From Paraburkholderia humisilvae (lineage in GTDB: Bacteria; Pseudomonadota; Gammaproteobacteria; Burkholderiales; Burkholderiaceae): a stretch of 64,000 nucleotides of DNA. Location of the stretch: assembly GCF_902859855.1 (NCBI RefSeq), contig NZ_CADIKH010000030.1, forward strand, positions 28,767 to 92,766, given 5' to 3'. Shown one piece after another: positions 44,482-55,963 of the stretch. The position numbers and the translations under genes were made by a program. Every line of letters begins with the position of its first letter. Within the stretch, counting starts at the first letter, position 1. The notes under the pieces were generated by a model that saw only the letters and a list, made by a program, of their open reading frames with translations, ran no database searches and was not told the origin of the DNA.

Positions 44482-46488
44482 ATGACAGACATCGCGCGCC
44501 CGATCGACGCCGCGCGTCTCGACGCAGAATGGCTCGAGGCGGACGGCTTCGGCGGTTTCGCTTCGGGCACGGTCGGCATGCCGCGCACGCGCCGCTATCA
44601 CGCGCTGCTGCTTGCGGCGACGCGCCCGCCGGCGGGCCGCATCGTGCTGGTGAACGGTATCGAAGCATGGCTCGACGCGAACGGCGAGCGTTATCCGCTG
44701 ACGATGCAATGCTATGCGCCCGATCTGAACGTACCGGATATCGCCGGGCAACTGCTCGGTTTCACGACGCAACCTTGGCCCACGTGGCGCATCGCGCTTG
44801 GCGCGCGGGGTGAGGTCAGTGCGGAACTGTTCGTCGTGAAAGACACCGCTGAGACGGTGCTGCGCTGGCGCTTGCGGCGCGAAGCGACAGCGCAGAACGG
44901 CGCAACCGCGGTGAGCGGTGCGACAGGCGACACGACGAACGGCCGGTTCATGCTGCATGTGCGGCCGTTGCTGTCGGGCCGCGACTATCATGCGCTGCAC
45001 CATGAAAACGGGGCATTCAATTTTTCGGCGGACGTCAACGATGGTTGCGTGAGCTGGCGTCCGTATGGCGATCGGCCCGCGATTCGCGCGGCGTCGAACG
45101 GCGCGTACGAGCATGCGCCCGATTGGTATCGAAACTTCTGCTACCCGCGCGAGCGCGAACGCGGGCTCGAATTCACCGAAGACCTCGCGACGCCAGGCGT
45201 CTTTTCTTTCGATCTCGGCGCTGCCGATGCGGTGCTGATTTTCAGCGCCGCTGGCGTGCCCCGCGCGCGTGAGAACACGACCTCCGACGCATTGCTGCAT
45301 GCGCAACAGCTCGAACATGCGGAGCGCACGCGCCGCGCGTCGTTCGCGTCGCGTCTGCAGCGCTCGGCCGATGCGTATGTGGTCGCGCGCGAGCAGGGCC
45401 GCACGATCGTCGCCGGCTTTCCGTGGTTCACCGACTGGGGCCGCGACACATTTATCTCGATGCGCGGGCTGCTGCTCAGTTGCGCACGCTACGACGAAGC
45501 CGAAGCGATCCTGCTCGAATGGTCGGCCACACTATCTGAAGGCATGCTGCCGAACCGCTTCCCGGACTACGACGACACGCCCGAGTTCAACTCGGTCGAT
45601 GCGTCGCTGTGGTTCGTCGTCGCCGTGCACGACTATCTTGCTGTGCAGCATGCGTCCGGTACGACGCGCCGCCGTCTGCAGCAAGCGGTCGATGACATTC
45701 TCGCCGGCTATACGCGCGGCACGCGCTTTGCGATCGGCGTCGACGAACAGGACGGCTTGCTGCGCGCGGGCGTGCCCGGCGTACAACTCACATGGATGGA
45801 CGCGAAGGTCGGCGACTGGGTCGTCACGCCGCGCATCGGCAAGCCGGTTGAAGTGCAGGCGCTATGGATCAACGCATTGCGCATCGCATCAAACTGGAAC
45901 GTGCGTTGGCGCGAACCGGCCGGGCGCGCGGCGCGCGCATTCGTCGAACGATTCGTCGATCCGGCGAGCGGCGCGCTGTTCGACGTGGTCGATGTCGACC
46001 ACGTGCGCGGCACGTTCGACCGCTCGGTGCGTCCGAATCAGATTTTCGCGGTCGGCGGCCTGCCGTTTCAGGTGATCGACGGTGTGGTCGCGCGCGCGGT
46101 CGTCGCGCAGGTGAGCGTGCATCTGCTGACGCCGCTCGGCCTGCGCACGCTCGCGCCGTCCGATCCCGCGTATCGCGGCCACTATGTGGGCGGCCCGCGC
46201 GAGCGCGATGGCGCCTATCATCAAGGCACGGTGTGGCCGTGGCTGCTGGGTCCGTTCGTCGAAGCTTGGATGCGCGTCGAACAGCCCGATGCGGCGGCGT
46301 GCGCGGCGGCCTTCGAGCGCTTCGTCGCGCCGCTCGACGCGCATCTGGACCGCGTGGGCCTCGATCACCTCAGCGAAGTGGCCGACGGCGATGCGCCGCA
46401 TCACGCCGCGGGCGCGCCATTTCAGGCGTGGTCGCTCGGCGAGCGGTTGCGCATCGACGCGCTGCTTGCCGCGCGACACCTGCGATAG
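44482..46488 (+). CDS. Amylo-alpha-1,6-glucosidase (glycogen-debranching-like, GDE_C family)
   Basis: 668-residue enzyme hydrolysing alpha-1,6 branch glucose from glycogen-like glucan. The N-terminal beta domain (about 15-270) opens with EWLEADGFGGFASGTVGMPRTRRYHALL, the bacterial glycogen-debranching N-domain signature. The (alpha/alpha)6 catalytic domain (about 300-665) has FPWFTDWGRDTFISMRG, PNRFPDYDDTPEFNSVDASLWF and GAYHQGTVWPWLLGPFVEAW. Start 44482 follows GGGGG at eight bases; 44437 is an in-frame alternative. No signal peptide, so cytosolic. It is followed after 76 bases by a second glycosidase and then by zwf and glucokinase genes, indicating processing of an internal glucan to glucose 6-phosphate. 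Confidence 0.9.
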   Translation: MTDIARPIDAARLDAEWLEADGFGGFASGTVGMPRTRRYHALLLAATRPPAGRIVLVNGIEAWLDANGERYPLTMQCYAPDLNVPDIAGQLLGFTTQPWPTWRIALGARGEVSAELFVVKDTAETVLRWRLRREATAQNGATAVSGATGDTTNGRFMLHVRPLLSGRDYHALHHENGAFNFSADVNDGCVSWRPYGDRPAIRAASNGAYEHAPDWYRNFCYPRERERGLEFTEDLATPGVFSFDLGAADAVLIFSAAGVPRARENTTSDALLHAQQLEHAERTRRASFASRLQRSADAYVVAREQGRTIVAGFPWFTDWGRDTFISMRGLLLSCARYDEAEAILLEWSATLSEGMLPNRFPDYDDTPEFNSVDASLWFVVAVHDYLAVQHASGTTRRRLQQAVDDILAGYTRGTRFAIGVDEQDGLLRAGVPGVQLTWMDAKVGDWVVTPRIGKPVEVQALWINALRIASNWNVRWREPAGRAARAFVERFVDPASGALFDVVDVDHVRGTFDRSVRPNQIFAVGGLPFQVIDGVVARAVVAQVSVHLLTPLGLRTLAPSDPAYRGHYVGGPRERDGAYHQGTVWPWLLGPFVEAWMRVEQPDAAACAAAFERFVAPLDAHLDRVGLDHLSEVADGDAPHHAAGAPFQAWSLGERLRIDALLAARHLR

Positions 46489-46564
46489 CTCGCCGCACGC
46501 GCAACGCCGCGCAAAGCGCGCTACGATGTGACTCCTGCTGCCTTGTCAAAAGGAGGATGCTGTC

Positions 46565-49297
<2,733 letters not shown>

Positions 49298-49575
49298 CCG
49301 CACGCACGCATGCGACAGGGGGTGCCCGATGCGCGAGCCGCGCGCGGCGGGCTGCATAAGTTACTGATCGTCGAGCACGTCGGGGTGCAGGTCATGCCGC
49401 GTTGACGCAACGCTCACGCGACGGGCTTTACAGAAGTCTTGCGAATCGCTGCTGTGTTGATGAAACCGCTGTGAAATCGCTGCGCGGACGACATCCGACT
49501 GGAACTGGCCGGCCGCGCGGCGAGTCATCCTGATAACGCCCGTTATTGATTGATCTTCATCTGCGAGGGAATGCC

Positions 49576-51186
49576 ATGCCGTCCGATACGAACGCTCCCG
49601 TCGAACAGAACCCGTCCGCTGCCGTCGGCGCGAAAGTGCCCGCGGCGCCGCCCGCCGCGGTGGCCCGCGGCGACGGTCCTTGCGGACCTGCGGGCGAGTG
49701 CGCCGCGCCGCCGTGCACGCTGGTGATTTTCGGCGCGGGCGGCGATCTGACCAAGCGTCTTCTGATCCCCGCGCTGTACAACCTCGTGGTCGACGGTCTG
49801 CTCGATGACGGGATGCAGGTGATCGGCGTGAATCGCGGCGAGCGCGCCACCGACCAATGGCGCGACGACCTGCACACGTCGCTGCAGCAGTTCGCGGCGG
49901 AACGCTCGAGTGCGGGCAAAGCCGACGAAGCATCGTGGAACTGGCTCGCGCAGCGGCTGCACTATGTGGCCGGCGATTTCGCGACCCCCGAGACGTTCGA
50001 GCGCGTCAAGCAGGCGATGAGCAAGAACGGCAGCGGCGGCAATGCGATTTTCTACCTGGCGGTCGGCGAGCGCTTCTTCAAGCCGGTGGTCGAACAGCTC
50101 GGCAAAGCGGGCCTGCTCGACGAGAGCAGCGCGGGCGGTTTCCGACGCGTGGTGATCGAGAAGCCGTTCGGCAGCGATCTCGCTTCCGCGCGCGATCTGA
50201 ACGCGCACATTCTGAACTACGCGAGCGAGCAGCAGATTTACCGGATCGATCATTTTCTCGGCAAGGAGACCGTGCAGAGCATTCTCGCGGTGCGGTTCGC
50301 GAATGCGCTGTTCGAGCCAGTGTGGCGGCGCGAGTATATCGACAGCGTGCAGATCACCGCTTCTGAAACGCTCGGTGTCGAAGGGCGCGGCGCGTTCTAC
50401 GAGCACACCGGCGCGTTTCGCGACATGCTGCCCAACCACCTGTTTCAACTGCTCGCGATGGTCGCGATGGAGCCGCCGAATTCATTCGATGCGGAAACGG
50501 TGCGCGACAAGAAAGCGGAAGTATTCGAAGCGATCCAGCCGCTGCGCGCCGATGACGTCGTGTTCGGGCAGTACGAACAGGGGCCCGCGGGTGTCGCGTA
50601 TCGCGCGGAGCCGAACGTCGCGCCCGACAGCAAGACCGAGACTTACGCGGCGGCGCGGGTCTATCTCGACAACTGGCGCTGGGCCGGCGTGCCGTTTTAC
50701 TTACGTACCGGCAAGCGGCTTGCGACGCGCCGCACCGAAATCGCGGTGCAATTGAAGCGCGTGCCGTTCCTGATGTTCCGCGATCTGCCGGTCGATGCGC
50801 TCGTACCGAACGTACTGACGCTGCGCATCGATCCCGCGCACGGCACGCGTTTCGATTTCAACGTGAAGGTGCCGGGGCCGACGATGAGAATGGGCAAGGT
50901 GCGCTCGACGTTCGATTACAACGATTTTTTCAAGGAACAGGCGAACGTCGGTTACGAGACGCTGCTGTATGACTGCATGCTCGGCGACGAGACGTTGTTC
51001 CAGCGTGCGGACAGTATCGAAGGCAGCTGGGCGGCGGTGGATGCGGTGCTGCATCCGACTGCGGGCGGCGCGCTGCCGGTGTATGGCTATGCGGCCGGCG
51101 GCAGCGGACCGGCCGAGGCCGACGCGCTGCTCGCGCGCGCGGGGCATGCGTGGCGCCCGCTCGACGACGAGCCGAAGCGGCCCTAA
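49576..51186 (+). CDS. zwf: Glucose-6-phosphate 1-dehydrogenase
   Basis: 536-residue enzyme oxidising glucose 6-phosphate to 6-phosphogluconolactone with NAD(P). The N-terminal 45 residues are Ala/Pro-rich and not conserved; the Rossmann motif is VIFGAGGDLTKRLLIPALYNL (Gly replaces the usual Ser in GASGDL). RIDHFLGKETVQ contains the catalytic His and substrate Lys, and RRVVIEKPFGSDL is conserved. The start at 49576 has GAGGGA upstream; a codon at 49546 does not. It runs directly into polyphosphate glucokinase, whose product is its substrate. Likely a second, accessory copy dedicated to this cassette, since Burkholderiales usually carry another zwf in the Entner-Doudoroff cluster; that is inference. 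Confidence 0.93.
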   Translation: MPSDTNAPVEQNPSAAVGAKVPAAPPAAVARGDGPCGPAGECAAPPCTLVIFGAGGDLTKRLLIPALYNLVVDGLLDDGMQVIGVNRGERATDQWRDDLHTSLQQFAAERSSAGKADEASWNWLAQRLHYVAGDFATPETFERVKQAMSKNGSGGNAIFYLAVGERFFKPVVEQLGKAGLLDESSAGGFRRVVIEKPFGSDLASARDLNAHILNYASEQQIYRIDHFLGKETVQSILAVRFANALFEPVWRREYIDSVQITASETLGVEGRGAFYEHTGAFRDMLPNHLFQLLAMVAMEPPNSFDAETVRDKKAEVFEAIQPLRADDVVFGQYEQGPAGVAYRAEPNVAPDSKTETYAAARVYLDNWRWAGVPFYLRTGKRLATRRTEIAVQLKRVPFLMFRDLPVDALVPNVLTLRIDPAHGTRFDFNVKVPGPTMRMGKVRSTFDYNDFFKEQANVGYETLLYDCMLGDETLFQRADSIEGSWAAVDAVLHPTAGGALPVYGYAAGGSGPAEADALLARAGHAWRPLDDEPKRP

Positions 51187-51228
51187 CAGGTTGAGTACAC
51201 AAAACCACTGCAAAAAGGGATGACGACT

Positions 51229-52221
51229 ATGCCGACACGAAAAACAACTGTGGCAAGCAAGAAGGCAAGCGCGAAGAAAGCCGTCGCACGTGGCGCGGTG
51301 AAATCCGCTGCAACGAAAAAAACCGCGCCGAAGAAGGCTGCGGTAAAGGCCGCTGTGAAAAAGGCCGCTGTGAAAAAGGTCGCTGTCAAAAAGGCCGCAG
51401 CGGTGAAGATGCCGAAGGCCGCGGTTGCGCCTCATATTGCGCCCGGGCGGGCATCCAGCGAACGCATTCTTGCGATCGATATCGGCGGCACCGGTCTGAA
51501 GGCCGCGGTGATCGACGGCCACGGCAAGATGCTAGGCGAACGCGTGCGTGTCGCGACGCCGCACCCGTGCACGCCGGAGCAGATGGTCGATACGCTGGCG
51601 ACGCTCGTCAATCCGTTGCTCACGCAACATCATCCGACGCGGATGTCGATCGGCTTTCCGGGCGTCGTGCGCGAGAATTGCGTGCTGACCGCGCCGAATA
51701 TCGGCGACGAGGGCTGGCATGGCGTACCGCTCGCGTCGATGCTGGCGAGGCGCGTCGGCAATCTGCCGGTGCGCATGATCAACGATGCGGAGATGCAGGG
51801 GTTCGCGGCAATCGAGGGGCACGGTCTCGAGTTCGTGCTGACGCTCGGCACCGGAGCGGGCACCGCGCTCTTTCGCGACGGCGAACTGATGCCGCATCTC
51901 GAACTCGCGCATCACCCGGTCAGCAAAACCCGCACGTATGACGAGTACATCGGCGCTCACGCGCGTGACCAGGCCGGCGACAAGCGCTGGAACAAGCGTG
52001 TGGAGAAGGTCATCGACGTGCTTTCGAAGCTCGTGAACTACGATCGGCTATGGATCGGCGGCGGCAATGCGGTGAACCTGAAGTTCGATTTGCCCGCGAA
52101 CGTGGCGATCGTGTCGAACGCGGCGGGTATCGAAGGCGGCGCAAAGCTTTGGCATCCGCGCTCGATGCGTGAATCGCGGCAACTGCCGGATGCGAACCAG
52201 CGCACCGGCGAGTTCGGTTAG
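51229..52221 (+). CDS. ppgK: Polyphosphate glucokinase (ROK family) with histone-H1-like N-terminal tail
   Basis: 330 residues from ATG 51229 (51220 is an alternative but leaves no spacing after AAAAGGG). Residues 1-70 are almost only Lys, Ala, Val and Thr with repeated AVKKAA units, like bacterial histone-H1/AlgP-type tails. Residues 78-320 are a ROK kinase: ATP/polyphosphate loop ILAIDIGGTGLKAAVIDG, IGFPGVVR, catalytic Asp in MINDAEMQGFAAI, LTLGTGAGTALF, LAHHPVSKTRTYDEYIG and LWIGGGNA. The TAPNIGDEGWHG...LAHHP pattern and the absence of the ROK zinc Cys motif are typical of polyphosphate glucokinase. The tail would bind DNA or polyphosphate, which is polyanionic; the latter would suit the enzyme. 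Confidence 0.9.
   Translation: MPTRKTTVASKKASAKKAVARGAVKSAATKKTAPKKAAVKAAVKKAAVKKVAVKKAAAVKMPKAAVAPHIAPGRASSERILAIDIGGTGLKAAVIDGHGKMLGERVRVATPHPCTPEQMVDTLATLVNPLLTQHHPTRMSIGFPGVVRENCVLTAPNIGDEGWHGVPLASMLARRVGNLPVRMINDAEMQGFAAIEGHGLEFVLTLGTGAGTALFRDGELMPHLELAHHPVSKTRTYDEYIGAHARDQAGDKRWNKRVEKVIDVLSKLVNYDRLWIGGGNAVNLKFDLPANVAIVSNAAGIEGGAKLWHPRSMRESRQLPDANQRTGEFG
51348..51392 (+). repeat. 15-base tandem repeat coding for the Lys/Ala tail
   Basis: Three in-frame units (51348, 51363, 51378) of ggccgctgtgaaaaa; the first two are identical and the third differs at two bases. A fourth partial unit follows. Slippage here would lengthen or shorten the tail by five residues without a frameshift. Confidence 0.85.
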
Positions 52222-52237
52222 CGCGACACGCGCGTGG

Positions 52238-52280
52238 CGCTGGACGGTCCGGGACGAATCCTGACCGTCCAGCGTCATTT
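52238..52280 (+). terminator. Probable terminator of the glycosidase-zwf-ppgK operon
   Basis: A perfect 12-bp stem (52238-52249 with 52263-52274) with a 13-base loop, followed by TCATTTT. The T-run is weak, so efficiency is uncertain. Confidence 0.65.
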
Positions 52281-52339
52281 TCGGGCGGCCGTAGCCGCGG
52301 TTATTCCCTCAGTGGCTCGCGCAGTTGCGTGCGCTTGTG

Positions 52340-53338
52340 TTACCGGGCCGCATCGCCCCAACGATACTCGACGGTCGCGTCGTCGAGTTGCGCCTTCAGT
52401 TCGGGGTCGAGCTTCAGGTCGACTGCCGCGAGCGTCTCGTCCAGCTGGTCGGGCCGGCTTGCCCCGATAATCGCGGACGTCACGACCGGATTCGCGAGCA
52501 CCCACGCAACCGACGTCTTCGCGAGCGATACGCCCGTCTTGTCGACGATGCCGCGCAGCGTGTCGATGGTCTGAAACTCGCGCTCGTGCCAGTAGCGCTC
52601 CTGATACATGTCGCCGGCCTTGCCGACTGTCGCGGACGTGAAACGTCCTTCCGTCGGCTTCGCATCGTGACGATGCTTGCCGGTCAGCAGTCCGCCCGCG
52701 AGCGGGTTGTACGGCATTACCGCAAGTTTTTCCTCAGCGGCGAGCGGCAGCAGCTCACGCTCGATCTGACGGAACAGCAGGTTGTAGCGCGGCTGCACCG
52801 ACACGAAACGCACGACGCGCAGCACGTCCGAGCGGCCGAGCGCCCGGGCGAGCCGATACGCGAGGAAGTTCGAGACGCCGACATAGCGCGCCTTGCCCGA
52901 GCGCACGATCGTATCGAGCGCTTCGAGCGTTTCTTCGAGCGGCGTCGCAGCGTCGTCGTTATGCAGTTGATAGAGATCGACGTAGTCGGTGTTCAGACGC
53001 CGCAGCGAGTTGTCGATCGCATCGAGCAGATGCTTGCGCGACGAGCCCTGATCCCACTCGGACGGCCCGACCTTGTTGAACGCCTTGGTCGCAACGATAA
53101 AGCGCTCGCGCTTGCCCTTCAGCCAGCGGCCGATGATTTCCTCGGTACGGCCGGTCTGCTCGACGGTCGCGCCGAGCGGATAGACATCGGCGGTATCGAT
53201 AAACGTGACGCCGGCATCGGCGGCCTTGTCGAGAATGGCGCGCGACACGGCTTCTTCGGTCTGAAGGCCGAAGGTCATCGTGCCGAGACAGAGGCGCGAA
53301 ACAGTCAGACCTGTGCCGCCGAATTTGCAATATTGCAT
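52340..53338 (-). CDS. Aldo/keto reductase
   Basis: 332-residue NAD(P)H-dependent oxidoreductase of the TIM-barrel AKR superfamily. The catalytic tetrad is visible as Asp and Tyr in FIDTADVYPLG, Lys in IVATKAFNK and His in LYQLHNDD. The start MQYCKFGGTGLTVSRLCLGTMTFG is standard, with GGAG seven bases before ATG 53338; the frame open to 53467 is spurious. The C-terminal cofactor region reads AIIGASRPDQLDETLAAVDL. Likely an AKR11/14-like enzyme reducing aldehydes or sugars; the substrate is not evident. It converges on the ppgK operon and lies downstream of the LacI regulator on the same strand, 194 bases away. Confidence 0.92.
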   Translation of the reverse strand: MQYCKFGGTGLTVSRLCLGTMTFGLQTEEAVSRAILDKAADAGVTFIDTADVYPLGATVEQTGRTEEIIGRWLKGKRERFIVATKAFNKVGPSEWDQGSSRKHLLDAIDNSLRRLNTDYVDLYQLHNDDAATPLEETLEALDTIVRSGKARYVGVSNFLAYRLARALGRSDVLRVVRFVSVQPRYNLLFRQIERELLPLAAEEKLAVMPYNPLAGGLLTGKHRHDAKPTEGRFTSATVGKAGDMYQERYWHEREFQTIDTLRGIVDKTGVSLAKTSVAWVLANPVVTSAIIGASRPDQLDETLAAVDLKLDPELKAQLDDATVEYRWGDAAR

Positions 53339-53532
53339 GACGATTCTCCGCAATGAAGACGTAAGGAAAGAAACGCGTGCGAAGGGCCCGCCGCCGGGAC
53401 CGCGACGCGGAAACACGAAGCATAGCGGGTATCGCGGCTTCGCGTCGGCGGCTGCGCAACGGAGCATCCGACACGAAAATGGGCCGACGGATCAGGGATG
53501 CCAGCGGTGGAATGAGGGCGGTGGGGCGGCGC

Positions 53533-54588
53533 TTATCCGCGCTTGCGGCGTGGCGTGCCGGTCGACCCGCGCACGATCAGGCGCGGTTCCGATGCGACAC
53601 ACACGCGCGGTTGCTCGCGCGCGGTATGGCGTGCTGTGTGACGCGTATCGGGCGGCCGCTCGATCAGTTCGCGCAACAGCGATACCGCCATCTCGGCTGC
53701 TTCGACAGTCGGCACCGCGACCGTGGTCAGCGGCGGCCGCGATTGCCGTGCAAGCTGAATGTCAGTAATGCCAATGACCGACAGGTCGTCGGGCACGTTG
53801 CGGCCCAGATCGAACGCCGCGTGAATTGATCCCAGTGCGGGCAGGTCATTGGTCGCGAAGATGGCCGTGGTGTCCCGGTGCAAGTCGAGCAATTCGCGCG
53901 CGGCCGCATAACCGCCTTCGATGGTATCCGGCGCATAGCGCACGCATGTGCGCGGCAGCTTGACGCCCGCCGCGCGCAGCGCATCGACGAAACCTTCGTA
54001 GCGCGCGGCGTGAATGCCCGAGCGTTTGCTGCCGACGATCGCGCCGATGCGCCGATGGCCCCGTTCCAGCAGATGCTGCGCAGCCAGTTCGCCGGCGCGG
54101 CGAAAGTCGACTGCGACGCAAGGTAACCCCGGCGGATCGTTCGGCCGTTCCCACATGCACAACACGACCGGTGTGCCGCGCGCTTCCGTTTGGTGAAGAT
54201 CGGCGAAATCGAGGTTCGCGTTCATCACCAGCACGCCTTCGGATAGCGTGCCGGCAATCTGCTCGAGATACGCGCGGCCGGCGAGCGGGTCCTGGTTCGT
54301 ATTGCAGACGATCACAAAATGCCCGCTCGTGCGGGCTGCGCGCTCGACGGCAAGCGCGAACTCCGGATAGAACGGATTGGCGATGCTCGACACCATCAGC
54401 GCGATGGTCGGTGCGCGGCCTTCGGCGAGCGCGCGTGCCGCCAGATGCGGCCGGTAAGCGAGCGCGGCGACCGCTTCGAGCACGCGCTGGCGGGTCTGCT
54501 CGCCGACCCGGCCGCGATTGCGCAGCACGTTCGACACGGTCGCCGATGTAACGCCGGCGCGCGCCGCGACTTCGCTTAACGTGGACAT
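53533..54588 (-). CDS. LacI-family transcriptional repressor
   Basis: 351-residue sugar-responsive repressor. The helix-turn-helix and hinge (1-60) read TLSEVAARAGVTSATVSNVL and YRPHLAARALAEGR; the periplasmic-binding-like effector domain spans 62-335 (IALMVSSIANPFYPEFALAV; IFATNDLPALG; DLSVIGITDIQLARQSRPPLTTV). The start at 54588 gives the canonical short N-terminus; the frame to 54729 has Cys/Ser-rich noise. It is divergent from the ABC-ATPase/GH42/binding-protein operon, and a perfect 12-base palindrome of LacI-operator type sits in the shared region. A galactoside inducer is likely from the GH42 gene. Confidence 0.93.
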   Translation of the reverse strand: MSTLSEVAARAGVTSATVSNVLRNRGRVGEQTRQRVLEAVAALAYRPHLAARALAEGRAPTIALMVSSIANPFYPEFALAVERAARTSGHFVIVCNTNQDPLAGRAYLEQIAGTLSEGVLVMNANLDFADLHQTEARGTPVVLCMWERPNDPPGLPCVAVDFRRAGELAAQHLLERGHRRIGAIVGSKRSGIHAARYEGFVDALRAAGVKLPRTCVRYAPDTIEGGYAAARELLDLHRDTTAIFATNDLPALGSIHAAFDLGRNVPDDLSVIGITDIQLARQSRPPLTTVAVPTVEAAEMAVSLLRELIERPPDTRHTARHTAREQPRVCVASEPRLIVRGSTGTPRRKRG

Positions 54589-54739
54589 AGTGGATTGCGT
54601 CGCCAGTATGTGGGATGTGTGCTCAGGATTTGCGTTGCAGCCCGGCGCACGGCACCATTCCCCGCATAAACAGAATGAGATCGGAGACGAAGCTTCAGAC
54701 CGACGATCGCGCTTGCGATCGTTTTTCATGTCTGTCTGC

Positions 54740-54751
54740 TTAAGCGCTTAA
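54740..54751. promoter_or_regulatory. Probable operator of the divergent LacI-family repressor
   Basis: ttaagcgcttaa is a perfect 12-bp palindrome with a central CG, the standard core (AAGCGCTT) of LacI/GalR-family operators. It lies 37 bases upstream of the ATPase start and about 150 bases upstream of the repressor start, suited to repression of the sugar operon. Confidence 0.78.
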
Positions 54752-54788
54752 TCTCCGGCTCTGCTGATTTAAACATGGAGTGGAGACG

Positions 54789-55952
54789 ATGGCGAGCATT
54801 TCGTTACGCGGCGTGCAGAAAGCGTACGGCGATGGCGCGCCGGTGATTCGCAATGTCGATCTCGAGATCGGCGAAAACGAGTTCTGCGTGTTTCTCGGCC
54901 CGTCCGGCTGCGGCAAGTCGACGCTGCTGCGGATGATCGCCGGCCTCGAGGACGTGACCGACGGCGACCTGTCGATCGGCGGACACGTGATGAACGACGT
55001 GCCCGCGGCCGAGCGTGGGGTGGCGATGGTGTTCCAGAGCTACGCGCTGTTTCCGCACATGAGCGTCTACGAGAATATGGCGTTCGGCCTGAAGATCGCG
55101 AAAGTGCCGAAGAACGAGATTGATCGCAAGGTTCGCGAAGCGGCGCGCATTCTGCAGCTTGAAGCGCTGCTCGAGCGGCGGCCGCGCGAATTGTCCGGCG
55201 GTCAGCGGCAACGTGTCGCGATTGGCCGCGCGATCGTGCGTGAACCGGGCGTGTTTCTGTTCGATGAACCGCTGTCGAATCTCGATGCGACCTTGCGCGG
55301 ACAGACACGCATCGAAATCGCGAAGCTGCACCGGCAGTTCGCGAAGGCGAGCGTCGTTTATGTGACGCACGATCAGACCGAAGCGATGACGCTGGCCGAC
55401 CGCATCGTGCTGCTGCACGCGGGCAAGGACACCGAGCGCCACGGCAGCATTGCGCAGATCGGCGCGCCGCTCGAGCTGTACCACCGGCCGGCAAGCCGCT
55501 TTGTCGCTGGCTTTATCGGCTCGCCGCGGATGAACTTTCTGCCCGCGACGGTTGCATCGGTCGATGCGCAAGGCGTGACGGTTGCGTTGACGCACGGTGG
55601 CGAGCGCATGCGGGTTCAAGCCGATGGCAGCGGCTTGCAAAACGCGCAGCCGGTCACGTTCGGCGTACGTCCCGAGCATCTCGAACTTTCAGACATCGGC
55701 AGCGCTGGACCCAACGGCTCCGATGCGCTGCTCACACGCGGCGTATTGCTCGTCGAGCATCTTGGCGAGCACAGCTATGTGCATCTCGATCAACCCGGCG
55801 GCGACACGCTGATCGCGAAAGTGCCCGGCGGCGTGCAAGTGGCGCTTGGCGAGCGCGTGACGTTTCGCGCGAATCCCGCCGCGTGCCATCTGTTTACCGA
55901 AGACGGCTTTGCGGTGCCCGTGCGCGGCGCCGCGGTCGCTCACCCCGTATAA
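54789..55952 (+). CDS. Sugar ABC transporter ATP-binding protein (MalK/UgpC type)
   Basis: 387-residue cytosolic ATPase that energises sugar import. Walker A is GPSGCGKSTLL (about 38-48), the Q-loop FQSYALFPHMSVYENM, signature LSGGQRQRVAIGRAIV, Walker B VFLFDEPLSNLDA and the switch His in YVTHDQTEAMTLADRI. The C-terminal regulatory TOBE domain (about 245-387; RFVAGFIGSPRMNFLPA, FGVRPEHLEL) marks the MalK/UgpC/ThuK group. ATG 54789 follows GGAGTGGAG; an in-frame ATG at 54780 precedes it. The gene is 12 bases before the GH42 gene. Partner permeases are not in the operon. Confidence 0.93.
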   Translation: MASISLRGVQKAYGDGAPVIRNVDLEIGENEFCVFLGPSGCGKSTLLRMIAGLEDVTDGDLSIGGHVMNDVPAAERGVAMVFQSYALFPHMSVYENMAFGLKIAKVPKNEIDRKVREAARILQLEALLERRPRELSGGQRQRVAIGRAIVREPGVFLFDEPLSNLDATLRGQTRIEIAKLHRQFAKASVVYVTHDQTEAMTLADRIVLLHAGKDTERHGSIAQIGAPLELYHRPASRFVAGFIGSPRMNFLPATVASVDAQGVTVALTHGGERMRVQADGSGLQNAQPVTFGVRPEHLELSDIGSAGPNGSDALLTRGVLLVEHLGEHSYVHLDQPGGDTLIAKVPGGVQVALGERVTFRANPAACHLFTEDGFAVPVRGAAVAHPV

Positions 55953-55963
55953 GGAACCCTCCA

